From contig PUDQ02000004.1 in assembly GCA_002964805.2 (NCBI GenBank), positions 62,001 through 126,000 of the forward strand: a stretch of 64,000 bases of DNA, read 5' to 3'. A program made the position numbers and the translations under genes. Position 1 is the first letter of the stretch; each line of letters starts with the position of its first letter. This stretch comes from Trametes villosa. Lineage: Eukaryota; Basidiomycota; Agaricomycetes; Polyporales; Polyporaceae. The notes under the pieces were generated by a model. That model made no database searches and was not told the origin of the DNA. It was given only the letters and a program-made list of their open reading frames with translations. This document shows positions 42,645 through 52,793 of this stretch, piece by piece.

Positions 42645-44646
42645 ATGATAGCACTTGGCATGAACATTGCATCGAACATGCATCAAGCAGCGAAGACAGC
42701 AGCTCTTCCTAGGTCGTGGGGCTACCCCGACGTCGGGGGGCCCGACAGGCCCACCGAACCAGACTACCCGGATCCCCTGACCGAACTTGGTGTATCGACT
42801 CCGCTGCTAACCCCATCGGATGTCAATATGCTCCTCCTGGCTTCAATGATTTTCGGTCAGTGCTCAGCCCGGTCGTAAAGGCGGCCCTCGACTAATAACG
42901 GCGGCCTGTTCAGGAATCTGCACAGCGGCTACTGGGCTGACCAGCTTCTTCCTAGTGTCTGTACACGTTTCGTCAATCTGGCTCAGGATTGCTGCTTTGA
43001 GTACGCTGACATTCTGCGATTCGGGTTTACCAGCCGTCAAGGACTCCGCCGTTGTTCTTTGCTACTACTTCTCGCCACCCTCTCTATGTACGCATGTACG
43101 GCAACATCCTTGGCGGCTTCCATCTTGAATCTGTCTACTCACTTGCAAATACTCAACGGAGTTGCTTCGGAGGCCTTAGAGTGTTCTTACGCAGACGACA
43201 ATCCGACCGCTCCTGGCAGTGTACCTTGTGTGACTCCTACCGGGGCTCTGATAGTAGGGAGCACGCCTACCAGCCTTGCGGACTCTACCTCCGCGCAGTG
43301 CACGCTTACTGCTTCATTGGTAACCTCCGTACGACTCCCAATTCTATTTTCCAATAGCGTCTATTTCGGATTTTGACCGCCGGTTTCCATGCAGGTCGTT
43401 TTAGGGGACGCTATAGTATGGTGGAGAACGGTGGCCGTGTGGTGTCAAAATCGTGCAATATTCGCGCTTGGGAGCGTGATGCTCAGTTCAACCCTCGGTA
43501 CGTGGACCATTACCCAGCTCTCACACCGGCGTGATACTCACAAAAGTTCGGATGGCTCTTGGATGCCAGCCCTCGGAGTCCGTGATACCATGCAAACGTG
43601 CATTAGTAACAGCACGAGCCTTGCAGCTTTTTTCTCAACTGAGGGCTTTGGGGACGGCGATTCCGGATATGTGCTTACGGCGGGGATGGCGTTTGAGGGG
43701 AGCGCCTTTGGCCTGGCGACCTCTGTCATCTCGTTGGTTACGAATGTGACGGCCACTGCGCTTACCGGCTACCAGGCTTGGTAAGGGAACACACAAGCCC
43801 TCGATTCCTGTATGAAGAGCACTCTAAACTCCTTTTTGCACAGGAATCACTATCGTTTCATCACGAAGCTCCTCCCCGGAAAGCATTGGCGTTCGTCAGC
43901 GGCGGAAGTCTTGGTTCTGCTTTTTGAGTCCGGGCTGCTGTACTCGGGACTATGGGTACGTGTACTGTTCTTATGTGTTGTTATGGCCCGAACATACTTT
44001 AAGTCATAGTGACACGGATACTTCTTCAGATTACTGTGGTCGGGTATGAAGCCAAGACATACAGCCTCTTCATCAAACGGGCGGGTAGCTCTGTCCAGGC
44101 AGTAACAGCAACAGCAACGGTGGCCAATCTTGATAGCTTTATACGAGGGTGCCTCGTCGGACTAGTTGTGCGTACTTCCTGGTTGTACTCGACGAGATGT
44201 ACCACTAACACTACTTCTACTGATGCCGCCTCCGGGAATCGGGTGCCGCACCTCTTTCCCTGCTGAAGTCTCTCTACCCAATGTCCCTCATCCTCCTCAT
44301 TGCGCTGAAGAAGTCGCGCCTCGATCGCCACTCCACGTTCCGCAGCAACATCATTTTTGCTGGCACTGTTACCGCGAACCCCGGAAGCGATCGCCGGAGC
44401 GCACTCGTCACCGCATCTGGTCGACGCGAAAGCGACTCACCAAGCCAGCGCCAGTCCACCCGTACTTCTGCGTTTGAATCCCCACCGCGCAGGTCGTCCA
44501 TCAATGATGCAACCGCAAGCTCGACGGTGCTCGACATCAAGGCCCCAGCGCTTCCCCCGATGAACGCCATCCACCTCAGCGAGCTACATGATTGCTCCGG
44601 TCATCACTCCCTTCCCACCTATGGCCCGCAGGCGGACTCCGTTTGA
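42645..44646 (+). CDS. Multi-pass membrane protein of an agaricomycete family (8 exons)
   Basis: The spliced product is about 501 aa. Exons are 42645-42855, 42914-42971, 43034-43328, 43395-43497, 43570-43780, 43844-43955, 44030-44167 and 44269-44646; phases close throughout. An ATG at 42660 is an alternative start. The protein has a proline-rich N-terminus, then about seven hydrophobic helices: LLLASMIFG, LLLLLATLSMYACTATSLAA, the DAIVWWRTVAVW loop, LATSVISLVTNVTATALTGY, AEVLVLLFESGLLYSGLW, CLVGLVV and SLYPMSLILLIALKKS. The tail is Ser/Arg-rich. The WWR-x-VW and YP-x-L-I-x-x-L-K-K-S signatures are, as I remember, typical of an unnamed agaricomycete membrane family. The function is unknown. 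It is the intact partner of the broken copy at 37951. Confidence 0.75.
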
Positions 44647-45650
44647 TGGGCTGGCGGGCCGTTACAGTCTCAAGCAGAGGCAAGGTCGAGAGGGAGAATT
44701 TGCTACTGTCGTTTCCCTGACCCCGACCAAGTTGTGGACTTCCTACGCCCCTGGACTCCGTTTGTACAGTATGACTAATCTATAGGAGCATCTCTTGCCG
44801 GCGTACCTGACTGCTGCCCACATATTCGGCATGCGCGTCTACTCGGAGCGTGGTACCGCAGCGCACATGGCTTGTTGACCATGAACAGCCTCCGAGCTCC
44901 CGCCCCCATCTCGCGGCGGCGTCCACTGCCAGTGCATGAAGCTAATCTACCTCTGCATAGAGTGCGGCGGCCACGCTTCCACTGGTGTAGTAGGTTACGG
45001 TAAGGCCGTCCTCAGCGCTATGCATGTCCTGTTGACGTGCCACATTTGACAGGATATCCTGATCTCCATGGGCGCCGCACGCGTGCCCCTCCTCCATCCC
45101 AGGATCGCCGCCCAACCTCTCCAGAATTCAAAGGATATGTCAATTTAATCTCTTCTCGAAGACTCGGGGGTCGAGCAGACTAGTATCGGCAACACTCAGC
45201 TACCACGCCAGCCAGCGAGATCATCAGGTCCATGCCCGCGCGGCCGTAGCATGCGATCTCCTCGATAAGTTTAGTCCAGCCTCTTTTGTGGGCGCATGGG
45301 AAGATGTCTACCGCACGAATATCGCTATCCGACGTAAGCTTACTCGTGACTGTTGGAACCTTGAGCCGCCCGCTGACGCGCCTTGCTCCTTGTACAAGCA
45401 TCCCGTATATCCGCAGATCAGTACCAGAGCGCAACGCTGCGTGCAGATATCGCGAGTTCTCGATATCGGCGATGATTCACGGCCTTCGGAACGAGGCGGC
45501 GGGATATCCGCGCGGTGTGCTGGCTTCGCGTGAAGTTCGCGCATCCACCGATATCAAGAAGAAGAAGCCTGGGAAGCTCTACCACATACAAGATGATCTT
45601 TAGTGTGGCGCATGCTGACCGTATGGAAGTCGCTCACGCCAGCGCTGCGC
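44647..45650. other. Intergenic stretch
   Basis: No gene is supported. A minus-strand frame at 45180-45434 has no start context or splice partner that I can defend. Confidence 0.4.
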
Positions 45651-45658
45651 ATAAATAG
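45651..45658 (+). promoter_or_regulatory. TATA box of 7TM paralog 3
   Basis: ATAAATAG about 85 nt before the ATG at 45739. Confidence 0.55.
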
Positions 45659-45738
45659 TCGGCGCTCGCTCTGCGGCAACTCCTAGGGTAGCAGTTCAGC
45701 CCGTCCACCCGTCGCCCCGCCCCTCGCTTGCGCCTACT

Positions 45739-47011
45739 ATGTCCTCGGAGTCTATGGCGACGTTCCAGAATGCGTTCTACATAGGGAACAACTTCAACGC
45801 GATACTTTATGGTGCGCCTCCAGGGCCTTCCGACTTCTGGAAACAGCGATACTGACAGACCAACGTGCCCGGATATTCTATAGGTGTGGAGCTTGTGCTA
45901 TATTTTATGACAGTGCGCGCGATGTTCAAGAAGCCTGACGCCAAGCAGGCGACGCAGACGAGGCCGACTGGGCAGTCGAAGGGGTTTTTTCTGTTCTTCA
46001 CCACTGCGCTTCTCTGCCTAAACACAGTCTTTGTCGCCACCGAGGCCGTGTTCGGAGAGGAGATGTGGATTGTGAACGCGGACTACCCCGGCGGGCAGGA
46101 CGCGTACCTCAACGACTTCGCGTCGGTGTGGTATCAGACGTTCGGGACCGCCGCTTCCATTGTGCTGAACCTACTCAGCGACGGCTTCCTGGTAGGTGGA
46201 CGTCCGGAAATCCACCGCGCGCACTTTCTAATCGAAGGTTATCTAGATATACCGATGCTACGCCGCGTGGGGTGCCGATTTCAGATTTGTCGCATTCCCT
46301 ATCCTCCTCTACATGGGCACGTTCTGTATGCATCACAACCTGCTTTACGCATTTGGACGCCATTGACGTTATCCCGTGCAGCTGTAGGCCTCGCGCAGCT
46401 GGTCGAGTCAGGGCGGCCGCACGCAAACTACTTCGCCGGACTCGCGCACCAGCTCGGGGTGTCTTACACCTCCTGCGTCATCAGCCTGAACATCATCGTC
46501 TCAAGCCTCATCAGCGCGCGCATCCTCATCCAAGCGCACAGATGCAAACGCGTGCAAGGCGGCCCCGCCATTGGGCGCGAGTATTCGACCGCGGTGGCAA
46601 TCGTCGTCGAATCTGCGGCGCTGTACTCGCTGACGGGCATCGCATACCTTGTCGCGTTTGCGTTGAACAGCCAGCTCGAGGTCTTCTTCCTCTCGGTGTA
46701 TGTGATGATGACGGTGCGTGATGTGCACGCACATCGTCCCACTGTACTAACGTGCATCACTTGCATTCCTGGGTCGACAGTGCATCGCGCCGCAGATGAT
46801 CATCCTGCGTGTTGTGCAAGGGCGCGCGTTGACGCACACTACATTCACGACAACCAGCCCGAACATTGAGTTCAACAATCCTACACAATCCGGGACGGAG
46901 ACGCAGCTGGGGTTCGGGGAGGAGAGCCTCGACAGCACCAAACTCGGTGACTCTCCTCTCTCCACACAACAGTCGAGCACGTCCACGATCGAGGTTAGCC
47001 ACGCAGTATGA
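45739..47011 (+). CDS. Seven-transmembrane protein, four-copy local family, paralog 3
   Basis: The spliced product is about 340 aa. Exons are 45739-45811, 45884-46191, 46247-46325, 46382-46713 and 46781-47011. It has FQNAFYIGNNFNAILYG at the start, VFGEEMWIVNADYPGG, VWYQTFGTAASIVLNLLSDG and YRCYAAWG. Helices four to seven include YFAGLAHQLGVSYTSCVISL and STAVAIVVESAALYSLTGIA. The tail is polar, Thr/Ser/Gln-rich (TQLGFGEESLDSTKLGDS). A short lysine-rich loop (FKKPDAKQATQTRPTGQSKG) separates helices one and two, longer than in paralog 4. Its protein is closest to paralog 4, which lies 5 kb downstream in the same direction. Function unknown. Confidence 0.85.
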
Positions 47012-48020
47012 AGAGCTGTAGACTGGAGGAAGTGCTACAATCCCCTCGTTATTCTTATCACGTCTTCGGACGCCTCTTCCGCCTCACGCGCACCCACCTT
47101 CGTTGATTTCCAGGGCCTCTATCCGTCGCTCTCTTGCCTGTGTATAGTAGTAAAATTAGTGCGGCCGTTGCAGTGTATTGCGTAGCATACCCCCGGATTG
47201 TTTTTCTGCGATTACGCTGGGACGGATGCGTACTCGCGCACACGCTATATAATCCTGCTCAGGCAGTGGTTGAAATGGCGGTGGAAACTCTCTCACATTC
47301 GAGTGTCCCCGCCGCCATGAGCACTACCACGTCCGGCCAGTAATGCGGCCGTATATGGCGCGCCTTGTGTGCGCAACCACTCGTGCCGTTGAGCGTTCAA
47401 TGGGACCCGCTGCCCTCGGAACAGAATGCGGAGAACCTGATATAGGCACCACGAACGGAGGAAGATGTGCGATATCGGAGCTGGAGACATATTCCTTTTC
47501 TCACACACCCTTCATCATAAGGTCCCGCGTGGTTCTCGTGGGGTCTTGAGCGGGCGCAAGAGTGGCTGCACTAGAAGATGGCGGGCGCACTATTGAGCAG
47601 ATGGACGGGCGGTGACAGAAAACATGATGAACAACGTGCGCGAGGCCCTCGGGCCGCCGACGTTGAGTCAGAGAAGGCTCTGCGGCACGTCACGCGGGAG
47701 AACCAGCGAACGCATGCACATCGGCCACTTGCGGCGGCTTGCTCAGACGCAGTACCGTGCCTGGAAGATTGAAGGTCGGGTGTTCTACTCCCGGAGAAGG
47801 TGGGCGTACCTTGTGGACACGACAAAGGCATGGGCACAGGGCAAATGTCGAGGCTGAGGAACCTCGCGAGAACGGCTCATTACGGTGGACTGCATCCCTG
47901 TCACTGAGCAACCCTACAGGATTCTCTGCAACTCAGGCGCTCGCTTCAGGTTGGATTGGAGAGTACATGTTGTTTGTACGCGCGTTATATCTGGGCCTCT
48001 CCAAAGCGCGAGTCGGAGCC
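47012..48020. other. Intergenic stretch
   Basis: No supported gene. The 3' ends of paralog 3 and the GH128 gene face each other here. Confidence 0.45.
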
Positions 48021-49203
48021 TTACTTGGTGTCATTTATCACGATGCTCCCTAGCGCGCTCGGCGTACCGTCCGCCTTCTGCAGCGACGTCGGAGCCGATG
48101 ACCCCCTGAGCCCGGACACGAGACCTATCGTGAGATGTATGAGCCATTGAACGAATGCGCCAGGGACACGATGCGTAGCCGAGACTCACCGAACGGACAC
48201 GCAGCGAGAATCCAGCTAGTCGAGTCGAAGAAACCCAGTGCCTGTTTCATGAACGCGGTGACGTCCGCTGACGAAGGCGCGGTTCCGCCGTTGAAGTTCT
48301 GTTAGGAAATTTTGAGATAAGCGGAAGTCCCCTGCGTGCGCGCGCCACTATAAGGGTAGAGCGCACCTCGTCGGCAAACTCGGTGAGGAGTATCGGGAGC
48401 CCGAAGGTGTTGTGCAGGTTCGTGAGGTACGACTCCATGTTGCTAGTCCCGACACCGTACCAGTGCGCCGCCATGTAGTCGAACTGCGAAACGCACACAC
48501 GGGTTAGTGTGCCCGAACATAGAGGAACATAGATACCTCACCGTGCAGCCACCGCACGCCTGGATAAAGGACCGCATCCACGTAATGCCACTGCCAGCGC
48601 TCGACACCGCCGGCGTAGCCGTCTTGTAGCCCAACGCCCGCTTGGGCTGAATGTGCTGTTTCCAGAGCGCCGCCGCGGTCGCCGGGTCCAGGTTAGACTG
48701 GCCTGGCTCGTTCGGCCTGTCAATTGTCGATCAGCGCAGTTCGCTGGCCAGACAGTAATGACGCGCTGGTGGGACCTACTCGTTGAAACCAAGGAGGATG
48801 GTGCCTAGGCCGGATGTGACCGCGCTGTCGAACGCGGAGACGTGGCTGGAGTCGCCGCCCCAGAGCATTGGCCAGTAGTCGAATCCGAGGCTCTTCGCGG
48901 TCGCGGGTTTGGAAACACTCCACGTGTAGAGTCTGCAGATACTCGGCGTGAGTTGGATTCATGGAACGCGTTGAAGGTAGACAGGGCCTGCACGTACCCG
49001 ATTACATGAGACGTCTTGAAGTGGGATAGAGAGGCGTCGTTTCCTTCGCCCCAAGCAAGGCAGATCTTCGAGCCGGATTTCCCAAACGCGGGGTTCAACG
49101 CTCTGGCGCGTAACGTACTGGACTCCGCGGGGAAGGCGATAGCGGGGGTCGCAGAAAGTGCGGCCAACAGGAGGACGAGTGACGAGCTAGAGAATGGGAA
49201 CAT
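48021..49203 (-). CDS. Secreted glycoside hydrolase family 128 protein, beta-1,3-glucanase-like (6 exons)
   Basis: The spliced product is about 287 aa. Exons are 49203-48998, 48932-48780, 48716-48542, 48483-48367, 48298-48190 and 48124-48021. The signal peptide is clear (MFPFSSSSLVLLLAALSATP then AIA). The mature start KSGSKICLAWGEGND is followed by LYTWSVSKPAT, GFDYWPMLWGG, ILLGFNEPNEPGQSN, FDYMAAHWYGVG and LPILLTEFADE. The NEP and TEF glutamates are the expected catalytic pair of this TIM-barrel family (asl1-like, glycosyl hydrolase catalytic core). It acts outside the cell on beta-1,3-glucan, probably fungal wall remodelling. A TATA box is 55-60 nt upstream. The ending (ALGSIVINDTK) is short compared with relatives that usually finish with a WG-rich segment, but no break is evident. 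Confidence 0.9.
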
Positions 49204-49256
49204 CTGATGCACTGGCAGGTCGTGATCGGACGAGATACCTGAAGTTCGAGGGCGAG

Positions 49257-49264
49257 GTTTATAT
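49257..49264 (-). promoter_or_regulatory. TATA box of the GH128 gene
   Basis: ATATAAAC on the minus strand, 54-61 nt before the ATG at 49203. Confidence 0.55.
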
Positions 49265-49383
49265 GCAACAACCTACGAGACAATTGTCAATGTCAATTGC
49301 GCATAGTCCGTCGACTGCGCCCGAGTGCAGGACTTACTCATTATGTCCGCCCGGACCCCGCCCGTGTACGTGACGCTACAGTG

Positions 49384-49437
49384 CGTGCCTTGCCAATATC
49401 TGCAATATGTGCTACTAGCAGATATTGGCAAGGCACG
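49384..49437. repeat. Perfect 20-bp inverted repeat with 14-nt loop
   Basis: The left arm 49384-49403 (CGTGCCTTGCCAATATCTGC) and the right arm 49418-49437 are exact reverse complements around a 14-nt loop. As RNA this would fold into an uninterrupted 20-bp stem. Neither arm belongs to a recognised gene. It may be the hairpin of a small RNA precursor, a transposon end or a terminator-like structure. Confidence 0.85.
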
Positions 49438-50696
49438 ACGTGAGTTTTTAGACGCAACGCACGGAATCTCCTATTTAGGTCGAGATATAGAACGCGTGCA
49501 GCAAGTATACGCGCGCCGTCGTTGGGCCACGCACCGTTATGTTTCTCGCTACGGAATATTCAGCACCAACAGGCAGGACAAAGCCCACACTAGCCTTGTC
49601 GCAGTCATTGGATCTCAAACCTCGGGTTGCTCGCAAGGACGCAAACTCTGAACCACGCGTACGGCTGTTACGGTGGTTCGACACCATTGATAGAGACTGA
49701 GCCTGAAGGAATCCATTGCTCACAAACGCCTGGGTATTCGTTTCACTTTCTGCCAATTGCTGATCATGAGGAGAGGGTGAAACTGGGTGAAGGCGGCGAG
49801 CTCGGAAGGCTTAGCCGCGCGGAGTTGCACGACTCGGAATCTTCGGAGGCGGGCGCTCAACCCCTCCGGGTTGACCCGAGTATACGCCTAGAAAGCAGTA
49901 GGCAGTACTAGTTCATTTCAGCTTCAACTCTTTCCACCGACGTTTTACAACCAACAATTCGTCCGTCTCCTCTTCACCCTACATTCACACAGTTCAAATG
50001 ATCTCTCGTTTCCTCACCTACTTATGGTTACACGGCAACGGGATCGGGGGCCGCCTCAGGGACTCTTCTGAATCGGTTCAATGTGTCTAGGTTGCAGAAT
50101 TTACCGCCCTCAAGTACCGTGGTGCTCACGCTCACGCACGACACACGCTCAGCCTAACCCATGACTGCAGATAGAGGGGAGAAAGCGCATCGGTCATCGC
50201 CAAAGCACTCTCTTGCTGGCCGGTGTTTTCGGGCCTATTTACTACATCCGCTCATTTGACCAGTCCTAGTTGACGTCCGATAGATGTAGATCAAACATCC
50301 AGCAGAACCAGTGAGCCAGTTCTTCTCCTTCTATCTACTGACGAAATATCTCAGTACACGCCACAGACCCGCTCATTTGTGCCACGACAAACCTGTACTG
50401 TCGCCTGTCCTGGTGCTCTCTTGGGATGCACCAATACTGTTCTCGCGAATTCGGGGCTTCGGGGCTATGCTTGCTGTGCCTTGAACCTGTCTACGATCTG
50501 TCTAGCTCCAGTCATTCGGGGAAACTTGCTTCTGCTGTGGTTTTCGAATCCTCTGACGTGCCTGTCCTGTTGAGATACGCTCTCAGTGCTACCGCAGTGC
50601 GTCCCCTGACTGCACCGGCGCCCCGCAAATAGCGCGCATCGCTATTCGTCTAGCTCTGGTACAAGCCACCTGTGCGAAATATCAACCTTGATTGCC
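49438..50696. other. Intergenic stretch
   Basis: No gene with splice or domain support seen. It ends in the promoter of 7TM paralog 4. Confidence 0.4.
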
Positions 50697-50698
50697 TT

Positions 50699-50704
50699 TA
50701 TATA
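50699..50704 (+). promoter_or_regulatory. TATA box of 7TM paralog 4
   Basis: TATATA about 95 nt before the ATG at 50799. Confidence 0.5.
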
Positions 50705-50798
50705 CGCAGGTTGTGCGGCTGAATATAAGGCCTCGGAATGCTCGTCCTCGGGCTCGTGTCCCTAGGCCTGCTCAACAGGGTAATTTTCTGGACCAGCC

Positions 50799-51980
50799 AT
50801 GTCCTCCGTCATCCAAAACGCATTTTACATAGGCAACAACTTCAATGCTATTCTCTATGGTAAGTCTTCCTCCACTCCGATGCACTAGTATCTAGGCCCA
50901 CCGCTGAATCTTCCTAGGCCTGGAACTCGCGGTATACATTCTGACGATTCGGGCACTGCGGCGATCCCGCCGCAAATCCTCCCCGGGAAACAAATTCCTC
51001 TTCGCGTTCAGCACGGTGCTCCTCTACCTGAACACGATATTTGTCGCCACCGAGGCCGTGTTCGGGGAGGAGATGTGGATAGTAAACACAGACTTCCCCG
51101 GAGGCCAGGATGCGTACCTCGTCGCGTTCTCCGCGGTGTGGTACCAGACGCTCGGGACGGCCGCGTCGATACTCTTGAACCTGCTGAGCGACGCGCTTCT
51201 GGTACGTACTCTGTTACCTACGCTCGCGCACTCGTGATTATTTGTTGGTCGCAGATCTACCGATGCTACTTTATCTGGGGAAGCAAGCGCATCGTGCTCT
51301 TCCCGAGCGTCCTCTGGCTCGCCACACTCGGTACGTCCCCACCCTACCCCCTCCTATCCTTTCCTCTATCCCTTTCTCACCGGACGCCACATCTCATGAA
51401 ATCCCAGCTCTCGGCATCGCGCAACTCGCCGTCTCCGGCGCGCCGGGCGCGAACTACTTCGCCGGGCTCGCGCAGACGCTCGGTACCGCGTACACGAGCA
51501 CGCTCATCGCGCTCGAGGTCCTCGTCACCGCGCTCATCTGCGCGCGCCTCCTCCGCCGTGCGCCCGGCGCTGCCAGGAGGAACGCGGGGGGCGCGGCGGT
51601 GCTGGTGGAGTCGATGGCGGCGAGCACGCTGTGCGGGATCGCGTACCTCGTGCCGTTCGCGATGGGCAGCGACGTGACGATCTTCTTCTTGAGTATCTAT
51701 GTCATGAGCACGGTGCGTCTTCCTCTCCTCTGTGTGGGGGCGTTGTACGGTGGCCGCGTGTATGGCGAGCTGACTGGCACGGCAGTGCCTCGCGCCGATG
51801 ATGCTCATCTTGCGTATGGCCGGTGGCAACGCGTGGACGCTGGAGGCGGCGTCGAAGAGCTGGGACACCTCCTCGGAGGGAGAGCGGTGCTCCGGCGTGA
51901 CGCAGACCGGCGGCGACACTACCGTGGTAGGCAAAGACGAGGAGGCAGGGTACGTGCCGACGGCTTCGGAGAACGTCTGA
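50799..51980 (+). CDS. Seven-transmembrane protein, four-copy local family, paralog 4
   Basis: The spliced product is about 306 aa, the shortest of the four. Exons are 50799-50859, 50918-51201, 51255-51330, 51408-51712 and 51786-51980. It starts MSSVIQNAFYIGNNFNAILY and has VFGEEMWIVNTDFPGG, VWYQTLGTAASILLNL and YRCYFIWGSKR. Later helices include YFAGLAQTLGTAYTSTLIAL and GIAYLVPFAMGSDVTIFFLS. The tail is short and acidic (GVTQTGGDTTVVGKDEEAG). Intron positions agree with paralogs 1 and 3. Asp replaces Ala and Phe replaces Tyr in the ADYPGG loop (TDFPGG), the only copy with that change. Function unknown. Confidence 0.85.
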
Positions 51981-52793
51981 AGGCTTCTTCGGGCGTGCCG
52001 GAGCAGTTTGTTGGGTTTCTTGACACTTCTTGCGGAGTGGCGGATCTGTTGTTGACGGTGCGCGCACGGATGTATTTACGACGTCGCTGAACTGCCCTAC
52101 GAACTTCTTATGCGCCTGAGTCCTTCTCAATGATCATGATGTTACCGCCCCCCCAGCCAGATGCCGCAATGTGCATACGCTTTGGATCGGCGCAGCGCGA
52201 AGTGCATACGGTAAGGACTGCGCGTGGTCCTACGAACAACCTACGCTGCTTCGCCCTCCCCTGCACGCGGCTGTAAGCGTCGCTCGCGATGATGTATGCA
52301 AGCATATGAGGCCTATTGATTCGCATGGGGCATCTCGATGTCGTAGGATCATGGAAACGTAAAGTAAAGGTATAGCAAAAGTAAGCACGGCGAACAGGGA
52401 AAAGGGTTACTCTGAGCGTAAGGGTATCAACGGGGTATGCGTATACGGAAGTTATGAATAAAAACGCAGAGCACGACAAGAAGACGCGATACGCTCGAGG
52501 CATCGTGAAAGGACGAGCGTGGCGAAGTAGGAATGCTAGGGGTGGTGCGGCTTACAGTACACGATGGGGATAAGTGGAGGGTAGAATGTAATAATGACAA
52601 CACGATCCGATGAGTGTCCCAGGCGAGCGTATTTTGGAGGTGCGATGGACTAGGAGATACAGGGCAGTGTTACAGACGGAGGTGAGTGCAAGGCGTGAAA
52701 CCGTCCTTAGATGTGAGCTAGATCGAAAGCTGAGAGAGATGGGCTCTGGATTATGAATGAGAGCCGCCGAGGATACCCTGGTGAGTCGCGGCG
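51981..52793. other. Intergenic stretch
   Basis: No gene is supported. Scattered TGCATACG and GTATGCGTATACG words occur at 52175-52450, looser than the clusters at 3.7 and 24.7 kb. Confidence 0.4.

Noticed and set aside
43498..43569. A frameshift in the intact membrane-protein gene
   Set aside because: Using the acceptor at 43567-43569 gives a 72-nt intron that keeps frame and aligns with the broken copy.
45180..45434. 84-codon minus frame upstream of 7TM paralog 3
   Set aside because: It has no conserved motif or splice partner and overlaps a plus-strand frame of equal length.
26283..51980. A pheromone-receptor (mating-type B) locus
   Set aside because: Multiple 7TM genes and a small peptide gene recall such a locus, but the 7TM proteins lack STE3 features and no CaaX pheromone precursor is seen.
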